DNA from: a bacterium
Lineage (GTDB): Bacteria; UBA8248
NCBI GenBank assembly: GCA_027622355.1
Contig: JAQBZT010000101.1
Span: 1 to 9,079, forward strand
Direction of reading: 5' to 3'
DNA: 9,079 nucleotides
The translations under genes were made by a program, and so were the position numbers. Shown here in pieces: positions 1-6,004 of this stretch; the first letter of the stretch is position 1; each line of letters starts with the position of its first letter. The notes beneath the pieces were generated by a model. It ran no database searches, was not told the DNA's origin, and worked only from the letters and a program-made list of their open reading frames with translations.

Positions 1-355
1 CGACAGCCTCCAGATCAGCCGCGATCAGCCGCTCGGCCGCCCAGGGGGCCGCCCCGCTCAGGACGATCAGCGGCACCCGGATGGCACCGCCCCGCCGGAG
101 CGCCTCCCCCTCCTCGGGCGCGGCCACGCCCAGGACCCGTGCGCCGGCCGCCACGAGGGTGCGCGCCGACTCGGCGGCGCCATGGCCATAGGCGTCCGCC
201 TTGACGATCGGCAGCACTTCCTTGCCCGAGGCCTTGCCAATCGCGTGGAAGTTGTGTGCCAGCGCATCGAGATCGATGAAGGCGGCGGTGCGGCGGGCGC
301 CGAGAGCGGTGGCCGCGATGCGGGAATCCGAGAGGGCAGCCGGCTCTGTATTCAA
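1..355 (-). CDS. alr: Alanine racemase, N-terminal part (3' end outside window)
   Basis: PLP-dependent enzyme that interconverts L- and D-alanine in the cytoplasm, supplying D-alanine for peptidoglycan. About 118 residues are visible. They include an opening beta strand FIDLDALAHNF (about residues 26-36) and the hallmark KADAYGHG (about 51-58), whose lysine forms the Schiff base with PLP. This is followed by the start of the alpha/beta barrel (VLGVAAPEEGEALRRGG). The catalytic tyrosine of the C-terminal domain lies outside the window. The only sensible start is a TTG at 353-355 that overlaps the dnaB TGA by two bases. A strong purine-rich Shine-Dalgarno (GGAGGAGGAG type) precedes it, formed by the glutamate codons at the dnaB C-terminus. 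The overlap implies co-transcription and translational coupling with dnaB. The family call is secure; the non-ATG start is inferred because no ATG or GTG is available nearby in this frame. Confidence 0.93.
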   Translation of the reverse strand, partial: MNTEPAALSDSRIAATALGARRTAAFIDLDALAHNFHAIGKASGKEVLPIVKADAYGHGAAESARTLVAAGARVLGVAAPEEGEALRRGGAIRVPLIVLSGAAPWAAERLIAADLEAV

Positions 356-1770
356 AAGCCCATCTCCTCCTCCTCGGGATAATCCTCGGAAGGGGTCACG
401 GCGGTCACCGCCCGCTCGTGGAATGTGTCGAGGTTCGTGAACCGGGCATACTCGGGGAAGAACTTGAGGTCCACCTCATCGGTGGGGCCGTTGCGCTGCT
501 TGGCAACAATGATCGTGGCAACGCCCTTCTTCGGTGATGACGGGTCGTAGTAGTCCTCCCGATAGATGAGCGCGACGACATCGGCGTCCTGCTCGATGGA
601 GCCCGACTCGCGCAGATCGGCCAGCGTCGGCCGCTTGCCCTCGCGCGATTCGACCTGCCGGGAAAGCTGGCTCAGCGCCAGGACCGGCACGTCCAACTCC
701 TTGGCCAGGCCCTTGAGCCCCCGGGAAATCTCGCTGATCTCGATCTGGCGGCTCTCCGAGCGCCCCCGGTGGGTCAGAAGCTGCAGATAGTCCACCACCA
801 CCAGGCCAAGCCCCTGATCCGCCTGCAGCCTGCGGCACTTCGCCTTGATGTCGAAGACCGAAAGATCGGTCGCATCGTCCACGTAGAGAGAAGCCTCGGA
901 GAGTTCCCCCGCCGCCCGGATGAGATGGGGCCACTGCTGCGAGGGCATGAATCCGCTCTGCAGCTGGCGGGAGTTCACCATCGCCCTTCCGCACATCATG
1001 CGGATGGCCAGCGCGCGGGCGCTCATCTCAAGGCTGAAGTAGGCCACCGGCACCTGGGAGGAGATGGAGGCGTACTCGGAAATGCACAGGGCCAAGGCGG
1101 TCTTGCCCATGCTTGGGCGACCGGCGGCGATGATCAGCTCACCGGGCTGGAGCCCGGCCGTCAGCTTGTCGAGATCGGTGTAGCCGGTGGGGACACCTGT
1201 GACCAGCTCCTTGCGGTCGTAGAGCTCCTCGAGGTAGGGGAAGGTCGTCTTGATGATGTCCCGCATCGAGCCGATGCTCTGCTGGTAGCGGTCCGCGGCC
1301 ACCTCGAGGATGGCCCGCTCGGCGTCGTCCACGAGGGCGTCCACGTCTTCATTTTCCGCAAAAGCCCGCTCGGAAATCGCGTTTGAGGTGTGGATCAGAT
1401 TCCGCAAAATGGCGGCGCTCCGAACCAGCTTGGCGTATGTGACGGCGCGGCGCGCGGAGGAAACATCGTCCGCCAGGCGGGCGATGTACTCCGGCCCTCC
1501 GGCGGTGTCGAGAGCCTCGTTTTTTTTGAGTTCATCCACCAGCGTGAGAATATCTATGGGCTCTGTGCGGTCGAACAAAGAGAGCATGGCCTGGTAGATG
1601 GCCTTGTGGCTGACGCGGTAGAAGTGCTCGGGGCGGAGCACCTCCATGACCGGTGCCACCATGCCGCCGTCGAGCAAAAGCGCCCCGAGGACATGCTGTT
1701 CCGCCTCAATGTTCTGAGGGGGAAGATTCGGGGAAGATCCGGATGTACTCTGACCCGCGGAAGAATTCAC
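352..1770 (-). CDS. dnaB: Replicative DNA helicase DnaB
   Basis: Hexameric 5'-3' helicase that unwinds DNA at the replication fork and recruits primase. In 472-residue numbering, the N-terminal helical domain begins at about residue 16 (PPQNIEAEQ). The RecA-like domain carries Walker A GRPSMGKT (217-224), Walker B VVVDYLQL (324-331), the DLRESGSIEQDAD signature (385-397) and the KQRNGPT segment with the arginine-finger region (from 424). The protein ends in an acidic EEEE tail. The start chosen is GTG at 1768-1770, preceded by an AGGCGGAG ribosome binding site; this gives a normal DnaB length. The frame stays open to a TTG at 1887, but that extension would be encoded through the rplI terminator and has no family resemblance. 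No intein or insertion interrupts the motifs. The gene is separated from rplI by a terminator, so it probably has its own promoter or depends on read-through. Its stop overlaps the alr start. Confidence 0.97.
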   Translation of the reverse strand: MNSSAGQSTSGSSPNLPPQNIEAEQHVLGALLLDGGMVAPVMEVLRPEHFYRVSHKAIYQAMLSLFDRTEPIDILTLVDELKKNEALDTAGGPEYIARLADDVSSARRAVTYAKLVRSAAILRNLIHTSNAISERAFAENEDVDALVDDAERAILEVAADRYQQSIGSMRDIIKTTFPYLEELYDRKELVTGVPTGYTDLDKLTAGLQPGELIIAAGRPSMGKTALALCISEYASISSQVPVAYFSLEMSARALAIRMMCGRAMVNSRQLQSGFMPSQQWPHLIRAAGELSEASLYVDDATDLSVFDIKAKCRRLQADQGLGLVVVDYLQLLTHRGRSESRQIEISEISRGLKGLAKELDVPVLALSQLSRQVESREGKRPTLADLRESGSIEQDADVVALIYREDYYDPSSPKKGVATIIVAKQRNGPTDEVDLKFFPEYARFTNLDTFHERAVTAVTPSEDYPEEEEMGF

Positions 1771-1782
1771 GGAAGGGCTCCG

Positions 1783-1798
1783 CCTATTGTCGAATAGG
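1783..1798. repeat. Inverted repeat upstream of dnaB ribosome binding site
   Basis: A perfect 6-bp dyad, CCTATT-GTCG-AATAGG, read identically as arms on both strands. On the coding (minus) strand its 3' arm runs directly into the AGGCGGAG ribosome binding site of dnaB, 12 bases before the GTG start. It could be an operator for a dimeric regulator, or an RNA hairpin affecting dnaB translation. It is AT-rich against a GC-rich background. Function is unproven. Confidence 0.45.
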
Positions 1799-1799
1799 G

Positions 1800-1829
1800 C
1801 TGATACATTCGAGCGTAACGCAGATTGAA
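1800..1829 (-). promoter_or_regulatory. Weak candidate promoter for dnaB-alr
   Basis: On the minus strand a TTCAAT box (1824-1829) is followed after 18 bases by TATCAG (1800-1805), the latter matching four of six -10 consensus positions but the former only three of six. It lies between the rplI terminator and the dnaB start, where a promoter is expected. The dyad at 1783-1798 would fall over the predicted transcription start, where a repressor could act. The call rests mainly on position. Confidence 0.2.
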
Positions 1830-1857
1830 CCCGGCGCAAATCCTCCGGGGGGCGGAG

Positions 1858-1884
1858 AAAAAAAGGAGCCCCCAAAGAGGCTCC
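1858..1884 (-). terminator. Intrinsic terminator after rplI
   Basis: On the minus strand GGAGCCTC pairs with GGGGCTCC (8 bp with one G-U pair, 4-base loop at 1873-1876) and is followed at once by seven T residues (1858-1864). This is a textbook rho-independent terminator. It ends the rpsF-ssb-rpsR-rplI transcription unit, 47 bases past the rplI stop. A GCTCCC segment upstream (1913-1918) could pair with the first arm in competition. Confidence 0.88.
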
Positions 1885-1930
1885 CAAATCATTGATTCAA
1901 AAGTTCCAAAAAGGGAGCTTCGCTTTCGGC

Positions 1931-2500
1931 CTATGCCGATTCCTCGTTCCCATCGGCGGGATCGGCCGCTTGGGCCTTCTCCGGGGCGGCGGCTTCGTCG
2001 GATGCACCCTTAGCAGGAGCAACTTCCTCCGCCCCTTCCTCATCGGGCGGCGCCGACTCGTCCGCCACGACGCGGACATTGATCACGCTCTTCACGTCCT
2101 GATGGTGCCGGATGGTGACGTCATACTCGCCGAGCTTGCGGATAGGCTCCTCGAGGAGGATCCGCCGCCGGCTCACGTGAAAGCCCTTCTCCGCCAGCGC
2201 AGCCTCAATCTGCCGGTTCGTCACTGAACCGAACAGGCGGCCATCCTCGCCGGCGCGCACGGTAAACTCGATCTCAACGCCAGTGAAATGACCCGCCTCC
2301 TCCTCGGCCTGCCGCTTGGCGGCCTGGAGTTGGGCCTCCCGGAGGTGCATCTCATGGCGCGTGGCGCGGATTTTTCCGGCCGTGGCCTGGATGGCGAGCC
2401 CATGGGGAACGAGATAGTTCAGCCCGTAGCCGTCGGGTACCTCGACAATGTCGCCGGGGTCTCCCAGATGGTCAACTTCTTTTCTCAGAATAAGGCGCAT
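1931..2500 (-). CDS. rplI: 50S ribosomal protein bL9 with acidic tail
   Basis: Binds 23S rRNA near the base of the L1 stalk and helps maintain reading frame. The N-terminal domain is clear, with MRLILRKEVDHLGDPGDIVEV and the DGYGLNYLVPHGLA signature (about residues 23-36). A long alanine- and charge-rich connecting helix follows (about 41-72), then the C-terminal domain (about 73-147). The family is usually near 148 residues; this one has 189 because of a tail rich in Ala, Glu, Pro and Asp (about 148-189). The ATG start at 2500 matches the conserved N-terminus and has a GGAAGAG ribosome binding site. It lies 28 bases after rpsR and is the last gene before the terminator. Confidence 0.97.
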   Translation of the reverse strand: MRLILRKEVDHLGDPGDIVEVPDGYGLNYLVPHGLAIQATAGKIRATRHEMHLREAQLQAAKRQAEEEAGHFTGVEIEFTVRAGEDGRLFGSVTNRQIEAALAEKGFHVSRRRILLEEPIRKLGEYDVTIRHHQDVKSVINVRVVADESAPPDEEGAEEVAPAKGASDEAAAPEKAQAADPADGNEESA

Positions 2501-2528
2501 GAATCTCTTCCCTTCTCTTTCCCCGTCC

Positions 2529-2798
2529 CTACATATGCTCGACGCAATAGGGCATCAGGGCCATGTAGCGGGCGCGCTTGATCGCGGTGGTGAGCTGACG
2601 CTGGAAGCGGGCCGATGTGCCCGTCACGCGGCGGGGGATGATCTTGCCCCGCTCGCTGACCATGTTCTTCAGCGTCTTCACGTCCTTGTAGTCGATGTAG
2701 GCAATTCCATCCGCCGTGAACCGGCAGATTTTCTTGCGCACAAATCTCTTCTTCTTTTTCTTCTTCGTGCTGCTCGTGCGAACCGGCATCGCTGCCAT
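2529..2798 (-). CDS. rpsR: 30S ribosomal protein bS18
   Basis: Small-subunit protein that pairs with bS6 on the 16S rRNA platform. The conserved core is visible: KKICRFTADG (about residues 22-31), the IDYKDV strand, LKNMVSERGKIIPRRVTG (about 43-60) and the RQLTTAIKRARYMALMPY helix. A run of six lysines (12-17) precedes the core. The ATG at 2798 is preferred over the ATG at 2789 because a GGAGG ribosome binding site sits 6 bases before it. Only single cysteines are present (residues 25 and 85), so this is not an obvious zinc-ribbon form. The gene is 25 bases after ssb, and its partner bS6 is encoded two genes upstream in the same operon. Confidence 0.97.
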   Translation of the reverse strand: MAAMPVRTSSTKKKKKKRFVRKKICRFTADGIAYIDYKDVKTLKNMVSERGKIIPRRVTGTSARFQRQLTTAIKRARYMALMPYCVEHM

Positions 2799-2823
2799 TT
2801 CCAGCCTCCAAATGCGTTACTGC

Positions 2824-3255
2824 CTAAAAAGGAATGTCGTCGTCCGTCATGGGCGGAGTGTCGCCGCCTCCGGTCTTCCCCCAGTCCTGCGCGGCGCTCG
2901 CGTCCGAGTGGCGGGAACCGCCCTCATCGCGCCGCGAGAGGAAGTGGATGTTGTTGGCGACCACCTCGTGCTTGCTCCGCCGCGAGCCGTCCTGGGCCTC
3001 CCAGCTCCGGAAGCTCAAGCGACCCTCCACCACAACCGGAGAGCCCTTGGATGTCTGCTCCATCACCCAGTCGCCCTGCCGCCCGAACACCGTGATGTCG
3101 ACGAAGCAGGTCTCCTCCTTCCACTCCTCGCCGCTGCGATAGCGGCGGTTGGCAGCCAGCCCAAAAGAAACGACCGATGTGCCCGAGGGGAGAAAACGCT
3201 TTTCCGGATCGCGCGTCAGGTTTCCCCTGAGATACACCGAGTTCATCTGGGTCAT
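2824..3255 (-). CDS. ssb: Single-stranded DNA-binding protein SSB
   Basis: Coats single-stranded DNA during replication, repair and recombination and recruits partners through its C-terminal tip. The OB fold spans about residues 4-107, with NSVYLRGNLTRDPE at the start, the FGLAANRRYRSG strand, CFVDITVFGRQG and VVVEGRLSFRSW. A short Gly/Ser/Asp-rich linker (about 108-136) leads to the acidic tip DDDIPF, the conserved partner-binding motif. At 143 residues it is at the short end of the family. The ATG at 3255 is preceded by GGGGA; the ATG three codons later has no good ribosome binding site. Its place between rpsF and rpsR, 15 bases after rpsF, is a common bacterial arrangement; in enterobacteria the SSB paralogue priB occupies this slot. 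Confidence 0.97.
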   Translation of the reverse strand: MTQMNSVYLRGNLTRDPEKRFLPSGTSVVSFGLAANRRYRSGEEWKEETCFVDITVFGRQGDWVMEQTSKGSPVVVEGRLSFRSWEAQDGSRRSKHEVVANNIHFLSRRDEGGSRHSDASAAQDWGKTGGGDTPPMTDDDIPF

Positions 3256-3270
3256 CGTCGCGTCCCCGCT

Positions 3271-3684
3271 TTAACTCTCATCGGCCGTGACGGCCCGCTC
3301 TCTGCGCGCGCGCCCATTGCCGTCATCGTCCCGGCCCTCGCCCTCCAGGGCCCGCCTGGCGGCCTGCTTTTCGTTTTTCTCGAGTTTCCGCAGGAGGCCC
3401 GGATCCAGCCGGACCGTCATGAAGCGCCAGGTGTCTTCGTGAATACGGAGATTGCGCTCGATTTCCTGCAAAGTTGGGGCGTTGCACTCAAACGTCACGA
3501 TAAAGTAATAACCGTGCCGCTGCCGCTTGATGGGATAGGCAAGGCGCTTCTTTCCCCAACGATCCAGGTTGAGGACGCTACCTTCCCCTTCCTTGACCTG
3601 CTTCTCGAAGAGAGAGATCCGCTCTTCGACTGCCTCCTCGCTGAGCTCGGAAGACAGCAATACCATGGTTTCGTAACGGCGCAT
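3271..3684 (-). CDS. rpsF: 30S ribosomal protein bS6
   Basis: Binds 16S rRNA on the platform as a heterodimer with bS18. The ferredoxin-like fold is recognisable: RRYETMVLLSSELSEE at the start, LDRWGKKRLAYPIKRQRHGYYFIVTFE in the middle (about residues 40-66), then the IERNLRIHEDTWRFMTVRLD segment. The product is 137 residues, with a charged C-terminal extension (about 103-137) rich in Arg, Glu and Asp. The start is the ATG at 3684: it gives the conserved N-terminus and has GAGGAG 7 bases upstream. The frame is open to 3756, but those 24 extra residues match nothing in the family and fall in the structured leader. It heads the rpsF-ssb-rpsR-rplI operon. Confidence 0.96.
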   Translation of the reverse strand: MRRYETMVLLSSELSEEAVEERISLFEKQVKEGEGSVLNLDRWGKKRLAYPIKRQRHGYYFIVTFECNAPTLQEIERNLRIHEDTWRFMTVRLDPGLLRKLEKNEKQAARRALEGEGRDDDGNGRARRERAVTADES

Positions 3685-3775
3685 CAAATGCTCCTCTCGG
3701 ACTAGTCGGCTCCGGGTCCCAGTGGCCCAGAGCGAGGAGGTAAATTCAAGGGGCACAACCTACCACGGCGGGTAG
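3685..3775 (-). promoter_or_regulatory. Structured rpsF leader, candidate S6:S18 autoregulatory element
   Basis: Seen directly: on the minus strand CTCCTC (3734-3739) is complementary to the rpsF Shine-Dalgarno GAGGAG (3691-3696). Nested inside is an 8-bp stem, GCTCTGGG (3726-3733) with CCCGGAGC (3709-3716), which has a 9-base loop and one G-U pair. The two helices stack directly on the 5' side and are separated on the 3' side by a 12-base bulge (3697-3708) containing CCG. Further upstream CTACC-CGCCGT-GGTAG forms a separate 5-bp hairpin (3760-3775), also with CCG in the loop. Known: in many bacteria the bS6:bS18 dimer binds a bulged hairpin with an exposed CCG in its own rpsF leader. That this is the same element is inference from shape and place. 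Confidence 0.5.
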
Positions 3776-3780
3776 ACTTC

Positions 3781-3798
3781 CGGCCACCGGCCGTTTTT
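3781..3798 (+). terminator. Hairpin plus T-run in rpsF leader, terminator-like on plus strand
   Basis: CGGCC-ACC-GGCCG (5-bp stem, 3-base loop) is followed by five T residues on the plus strand. No plus-strand gene leads into it, so it could stop antisense transcription from the rpsF operon side. It may equally be just a leader hairpin on the minus strand, where an A-run precedes it. Confidence 0.25.
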
Positions 3799-3811
3799 GT
3801 CCCGGCTGAAA

Positions 3812-3833
3812 TCTCTCAAAAATCCCTCAAAAA
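3812..3833. repeat. Two-copy 11-bp tandem repeat between hppA and rpsF
   Basis: TCTCTCAAAAA is followed directly by TCCCTCAAAAA, with one difference between copies. The block is AT-rich and lies between the hppA terminator and the rpsF leader hairpins. Such a block could be part of the rpsF promoter region or a protein site, but I cannot assign clear -35 and -10 boxes in it. Confidence 0.4.
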
Positions 3834-3851
3834 ATCAATCGCTTATGCGAT
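3829..3851 (-). terminator. Probable weak intrinsic terminator after hppA
   Basis: On the minus strand ATCGC-ATAA-GCGAT (5-bp perfect stem, 4-base loop, 3838-3851) is followed by TGA and then six T residues (3829-3834). It sits 16 bases beyond the hppA stop. The short stem and the interrupted T-run suggest partial termination, leaving some read-through into rpsF. Confidence 0.5.
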
Positions 3852-3867
3852 ATCTCCCCGGCCCGGC

Positions 3868-5868
3868 TCAGGCGAACAGCGGCGCCAGAACCAGCGCCAC
3901 GATCGACATCAGCTTGATCAGGATGTTCATCGAGGGCCCGGAGGTGTCCTTCATCGGATCTCCCACCGTGTCGCCGACCACGGCCGCCTTGTGGGCTTCC
4001 GAACCCTTTCCGCCCAGCTTGCCGTCCTCGATGTCCTTTTTTGCGTTGTCCCAGGCGCCGCCCGCGTTGGCCATCAAAAGGGCCAGCAGCACGCCGGAGA
4101 GCAGCGCGCCCGCCAGCATTCCGCCGAGCGCCTCCTTGCCCATCGCAAAGCCGATCACGATGGGGATGACGACTGCGGCCAGCCCCGGAATGATCATCTC
4201 CTTCAGCGCCGCCTGGGTGCTGATGTCGATGCAGCGCGCACTGTCGGGCTCGGCCGTGCCCTCCATGATGCCGGGGATCTCGCGGAACTGGCGCCGGATC
4301 TCCTCAATCATGATAAAGGCCGCCTTGCCCACCGAGTTCATCGTGAGCGCGGCAATCAGGAAGGGCACCGCCCCGCCGATCAGCATGCCCGCCACAACTT
4401 TGGGATCCGTCAGGTCGATCACCTTGAGGTCCGCCGCCTTGGTGTAGGCCGCAAAGAAGGCCAGCGCCGTGAGGGCCGCCGAGCCGATGGCGAAACCCTT
4501 GCCCATGGCGGCGGTTGTGTTGCCGAGGGCATCGAGGCTGTCGGTAATTTTGCGGGTCTCGGGCCCGAGCTTGCTCATTTCCGTGATGCCGCCCGCGTTG
4601 TCTGCGATGGGGCCGTAGGCGTCCACCGACATGGTAATGCCGATCGTTGCCAACATGCCGATGGCCGCGATGGAGATGCCGTAGAGGCCGGCCATGTAAT
4701 TGGCCAGCAGCGTGACCATCGCCAGGACCACTACTGGCGCCACCACGCTCTCAAGGCCGACGGCGAAGCCGCCGATGATGTTCGTGGCCACGCCGGTCCG
4801 GGAGGCTTCCACGATGCGGTTGACGGGTTTCGTGCCGGTGCCCGTGTAGAATTCGGTCAGCATCCCGATGAGGGAGCCGCCCAGGGTCCCGAAGAAGATC
4901 GCGCCGAAAACCCCGCCTCGAAAGCCGAGGGCGTTCGTCTCGTAGTATGCCAGGACGATGAAGACGACAGCGGCGAGCAGCGTCGCGCTCCGAAGGGCGA
5001 CCTTCGGATTCCTGCTCGCCAGGATCTTCATTGAGGCGATACCGATAACGGAAGCCACGAGCCCGGCCATGGGAAGCAGCAGCGCGAGCGCCATCGCTCC
5101 GGCGGGGGAAGTGCCCAGCGCCGTTCCTATGGTCGAGCCAATGAAAATAGTCGAGATGATCGCGCCGACGTAGGACTCGAACAGGTCGGCACCCATGCCG
5201 GCGACATCGCCAACGCAATCGCCGACGTTATCGGCGATGACGGCCGGATTGCGGGGATCATCCTCGGGGATGTTCGCCTCCAACTTCCCGACCAGGTCGG
5301 CGCCCACATCCGCCGTTTTGGTGTAAATGCCGCCGCCCACGCGGGCGAAGAGCGCGATCGAACTCGCGCCCATCGAAAAGCCGGTGATGATGGAGGCGTT
5401 CTCGGCGGCCTCCAGCACATTGAAGTACCAGAACAAAAAGCCCACGCCCAGAAGACCCAGGCTCGCCACGGCCAGCCCCATGACGGTTCCGCCATAGAAC
5501 GCCATGGACAGAGCGCCCGCCGCGCCCTTGTCGGAATTCGCCGCCGCCGCCGTCCGGACATTGGCCCGGGTGGCCGCGTTCATCCCGAAGAATCCCGCCA
5601 GCACTGAGCAGACGGCGCCGATGATGAACGCCACCCCGGTGTTGAAGTTGAGTTTCCAGGCCAGGAGGATGAACACCACGACCACGAAAATGGCCAGAAT
5701 TTTGTACTCGCGCTTCAAAAAAACCATCGCGCCTTCGTGAATCCGGGAAGCGATCTTCCGCATCAGGTCGTTTCCGTCGGGCTGCCTCGAGATCCACATG
5801 AAAATCAATCCGGCAAGAACAAGCCCTGCGATTCCGAAGATAGCGGCACTATTTGAGAATGCAATCAT
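3868..5868 (-). CDS. hppA: Membrane-bound ion-pumping pyrophosphatase, K+-dependent type
   Basis: Hydrolyses pyrophosphate at the cytoplasmic face and uses the energy to pump Na+ or H+ across the inner membrane. The 666-residue product is full length, with about 16 hydrophobic segments. Substrate-binding motifs are intact: DVGADLVGKLE (187-197), DNVGDCVGD (213-221), DAYGPIADNAGG (416-427), DNAKKDIEDG (607-616) and DTVGDPMKDTSGPS (633-646). The motif GNTTAAMGK (449-457) has Ala and Gly where K+-independent enzymes carry Lys and Thr, so this belongs to the K+-dependent branch. The gate glutamate is in DLFESYVG (Glu231), the position used by Na+-pumping enzymes such as that of Thermotoga, rather than one helical turn later as in plant H+ pumps. 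Na+ pumping is therefore likely, though dual Na+/H+ transport is not excluded. ATG start with AGGAGGTG 11 bases upstream. It stands between pth and rpsF with gaps of 136 and 183 bases. Confidence 0.97.
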   Translation of the reverse strand: MIAFSNSAAIFGIAGLVLAGLIFMWISRQPDGNDLMRKIASRIHEGAMVFLKREYKILAIFVVVVFILLAWKLNFNTGVAFIIGAVCSVLAGFFGMNAATRANVRTAAAANSDKGAAGALSMAFYGGTVMGLAVASLGLLGVGFLFWYFNVLEAAENASIITGFSMGASSIALFARVGGGIYTKTADVGADLVGKLEANIPEDDPRNPAVIADNVGDCVGDVAGMGADLFESYVGAIISTIFIGSTIGTALGTSPAGAMALALLLPMAGLVASVIGIASMKILASRNPKVALRSATLLAAVVFIVLAYYETNALGFRGGVFGAIFFGTLGGSLIGMLTEFYTGTGTKPVNRIVEASRTGVATNIIGGFAVGLESVVAPVVVLAMVTLLANYMAGLYGISIAAIGMLATIGITMSVDAYGPIADNAGGITEMSKLGPETRKITDSLDALGNTTAAMGKGFAIGSAALTALAFFAAYTKAADLKVIDLTDPKVVAGMLIGGAVPFLIAALTMNSVGKAAFIMIEEIRRQFREIPGIMEGTAEPDSARCIDISTQAALKEMIIPGLAAVVIPIVIGFAMGKEALGGMLAGALLSGVLLALLMANAGGAWDNAKKDIEDGKLGGKGSEAHKAAVVGDTVGDPMKDTSGPSMNILIKLMSIVALVLAPLFA

Positions 5869-5980
5869 CAGATCCTTTTCACCTCCTGCTGTTCCGGATG
5901 AAAAAACAACCGCTCCATGTGTTTCCTACGGGCAAACGGCGCGGCTTCCTGGGTTTCCTTTTTGCTGCCGTACGCTTCAA

Positions 5981-5999
5981 CCGTTCCCCGAAAGAACGG
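5981..5999 (-). terminator. Hairpin after pth, weak terminator or spacer structure
   Basis: CCGTTC and GAACGG form a perfect 6-bp stem with a 7-base loop that can tighten through G-U pairs. It begins 6 bases after the pth stop on the minus strand. Only two T residues follow, so this is not a canonical intrinsic terminator. It may protect the 3' end of the upstream message or attenuate transcription into hppA. Confidence 0.3.
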
Positions 6000-6004
6000 G
6001 ATGG

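Noticed and set aside
769..1386. Plus-strand open frame over dnaB
   Set aside because: It mirrors DnaB codons in a GC-rich gene; no motif, and DnaB on the other strand is complete.
2743..2765. Purine-rich run encoding six lysines in bS18 as a possible programmed slippage site
   Set aside because: The A-run is broken by G residues, the downstream frame is normal, and lysine-rich N-termini are common in bS18.
2716..3705. 329-codon plus-strand open frame over rpsR, ssb and rpsF
   Set aside because: It is antisense to three well-supported genes and no family is recognisable in its translation.
3685..3756. Longer bS6 with 24 additional N-terminal residues
   Set aside because: The extension has no similarity to bS6 and overlaps the leader hairpins; the ATG at 3684 has a strong GAGGAG and the conserved N-terminus.
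3991..5034. Long open frames on the plus strand over hppA (also 3797-4447)
   Set aside because: They are antisense to an intact, motif-complete hppA and have skewed Arg/His/Gly-rich composition typical of GC-rich shadow frames, with no ribosome binding site or domain.
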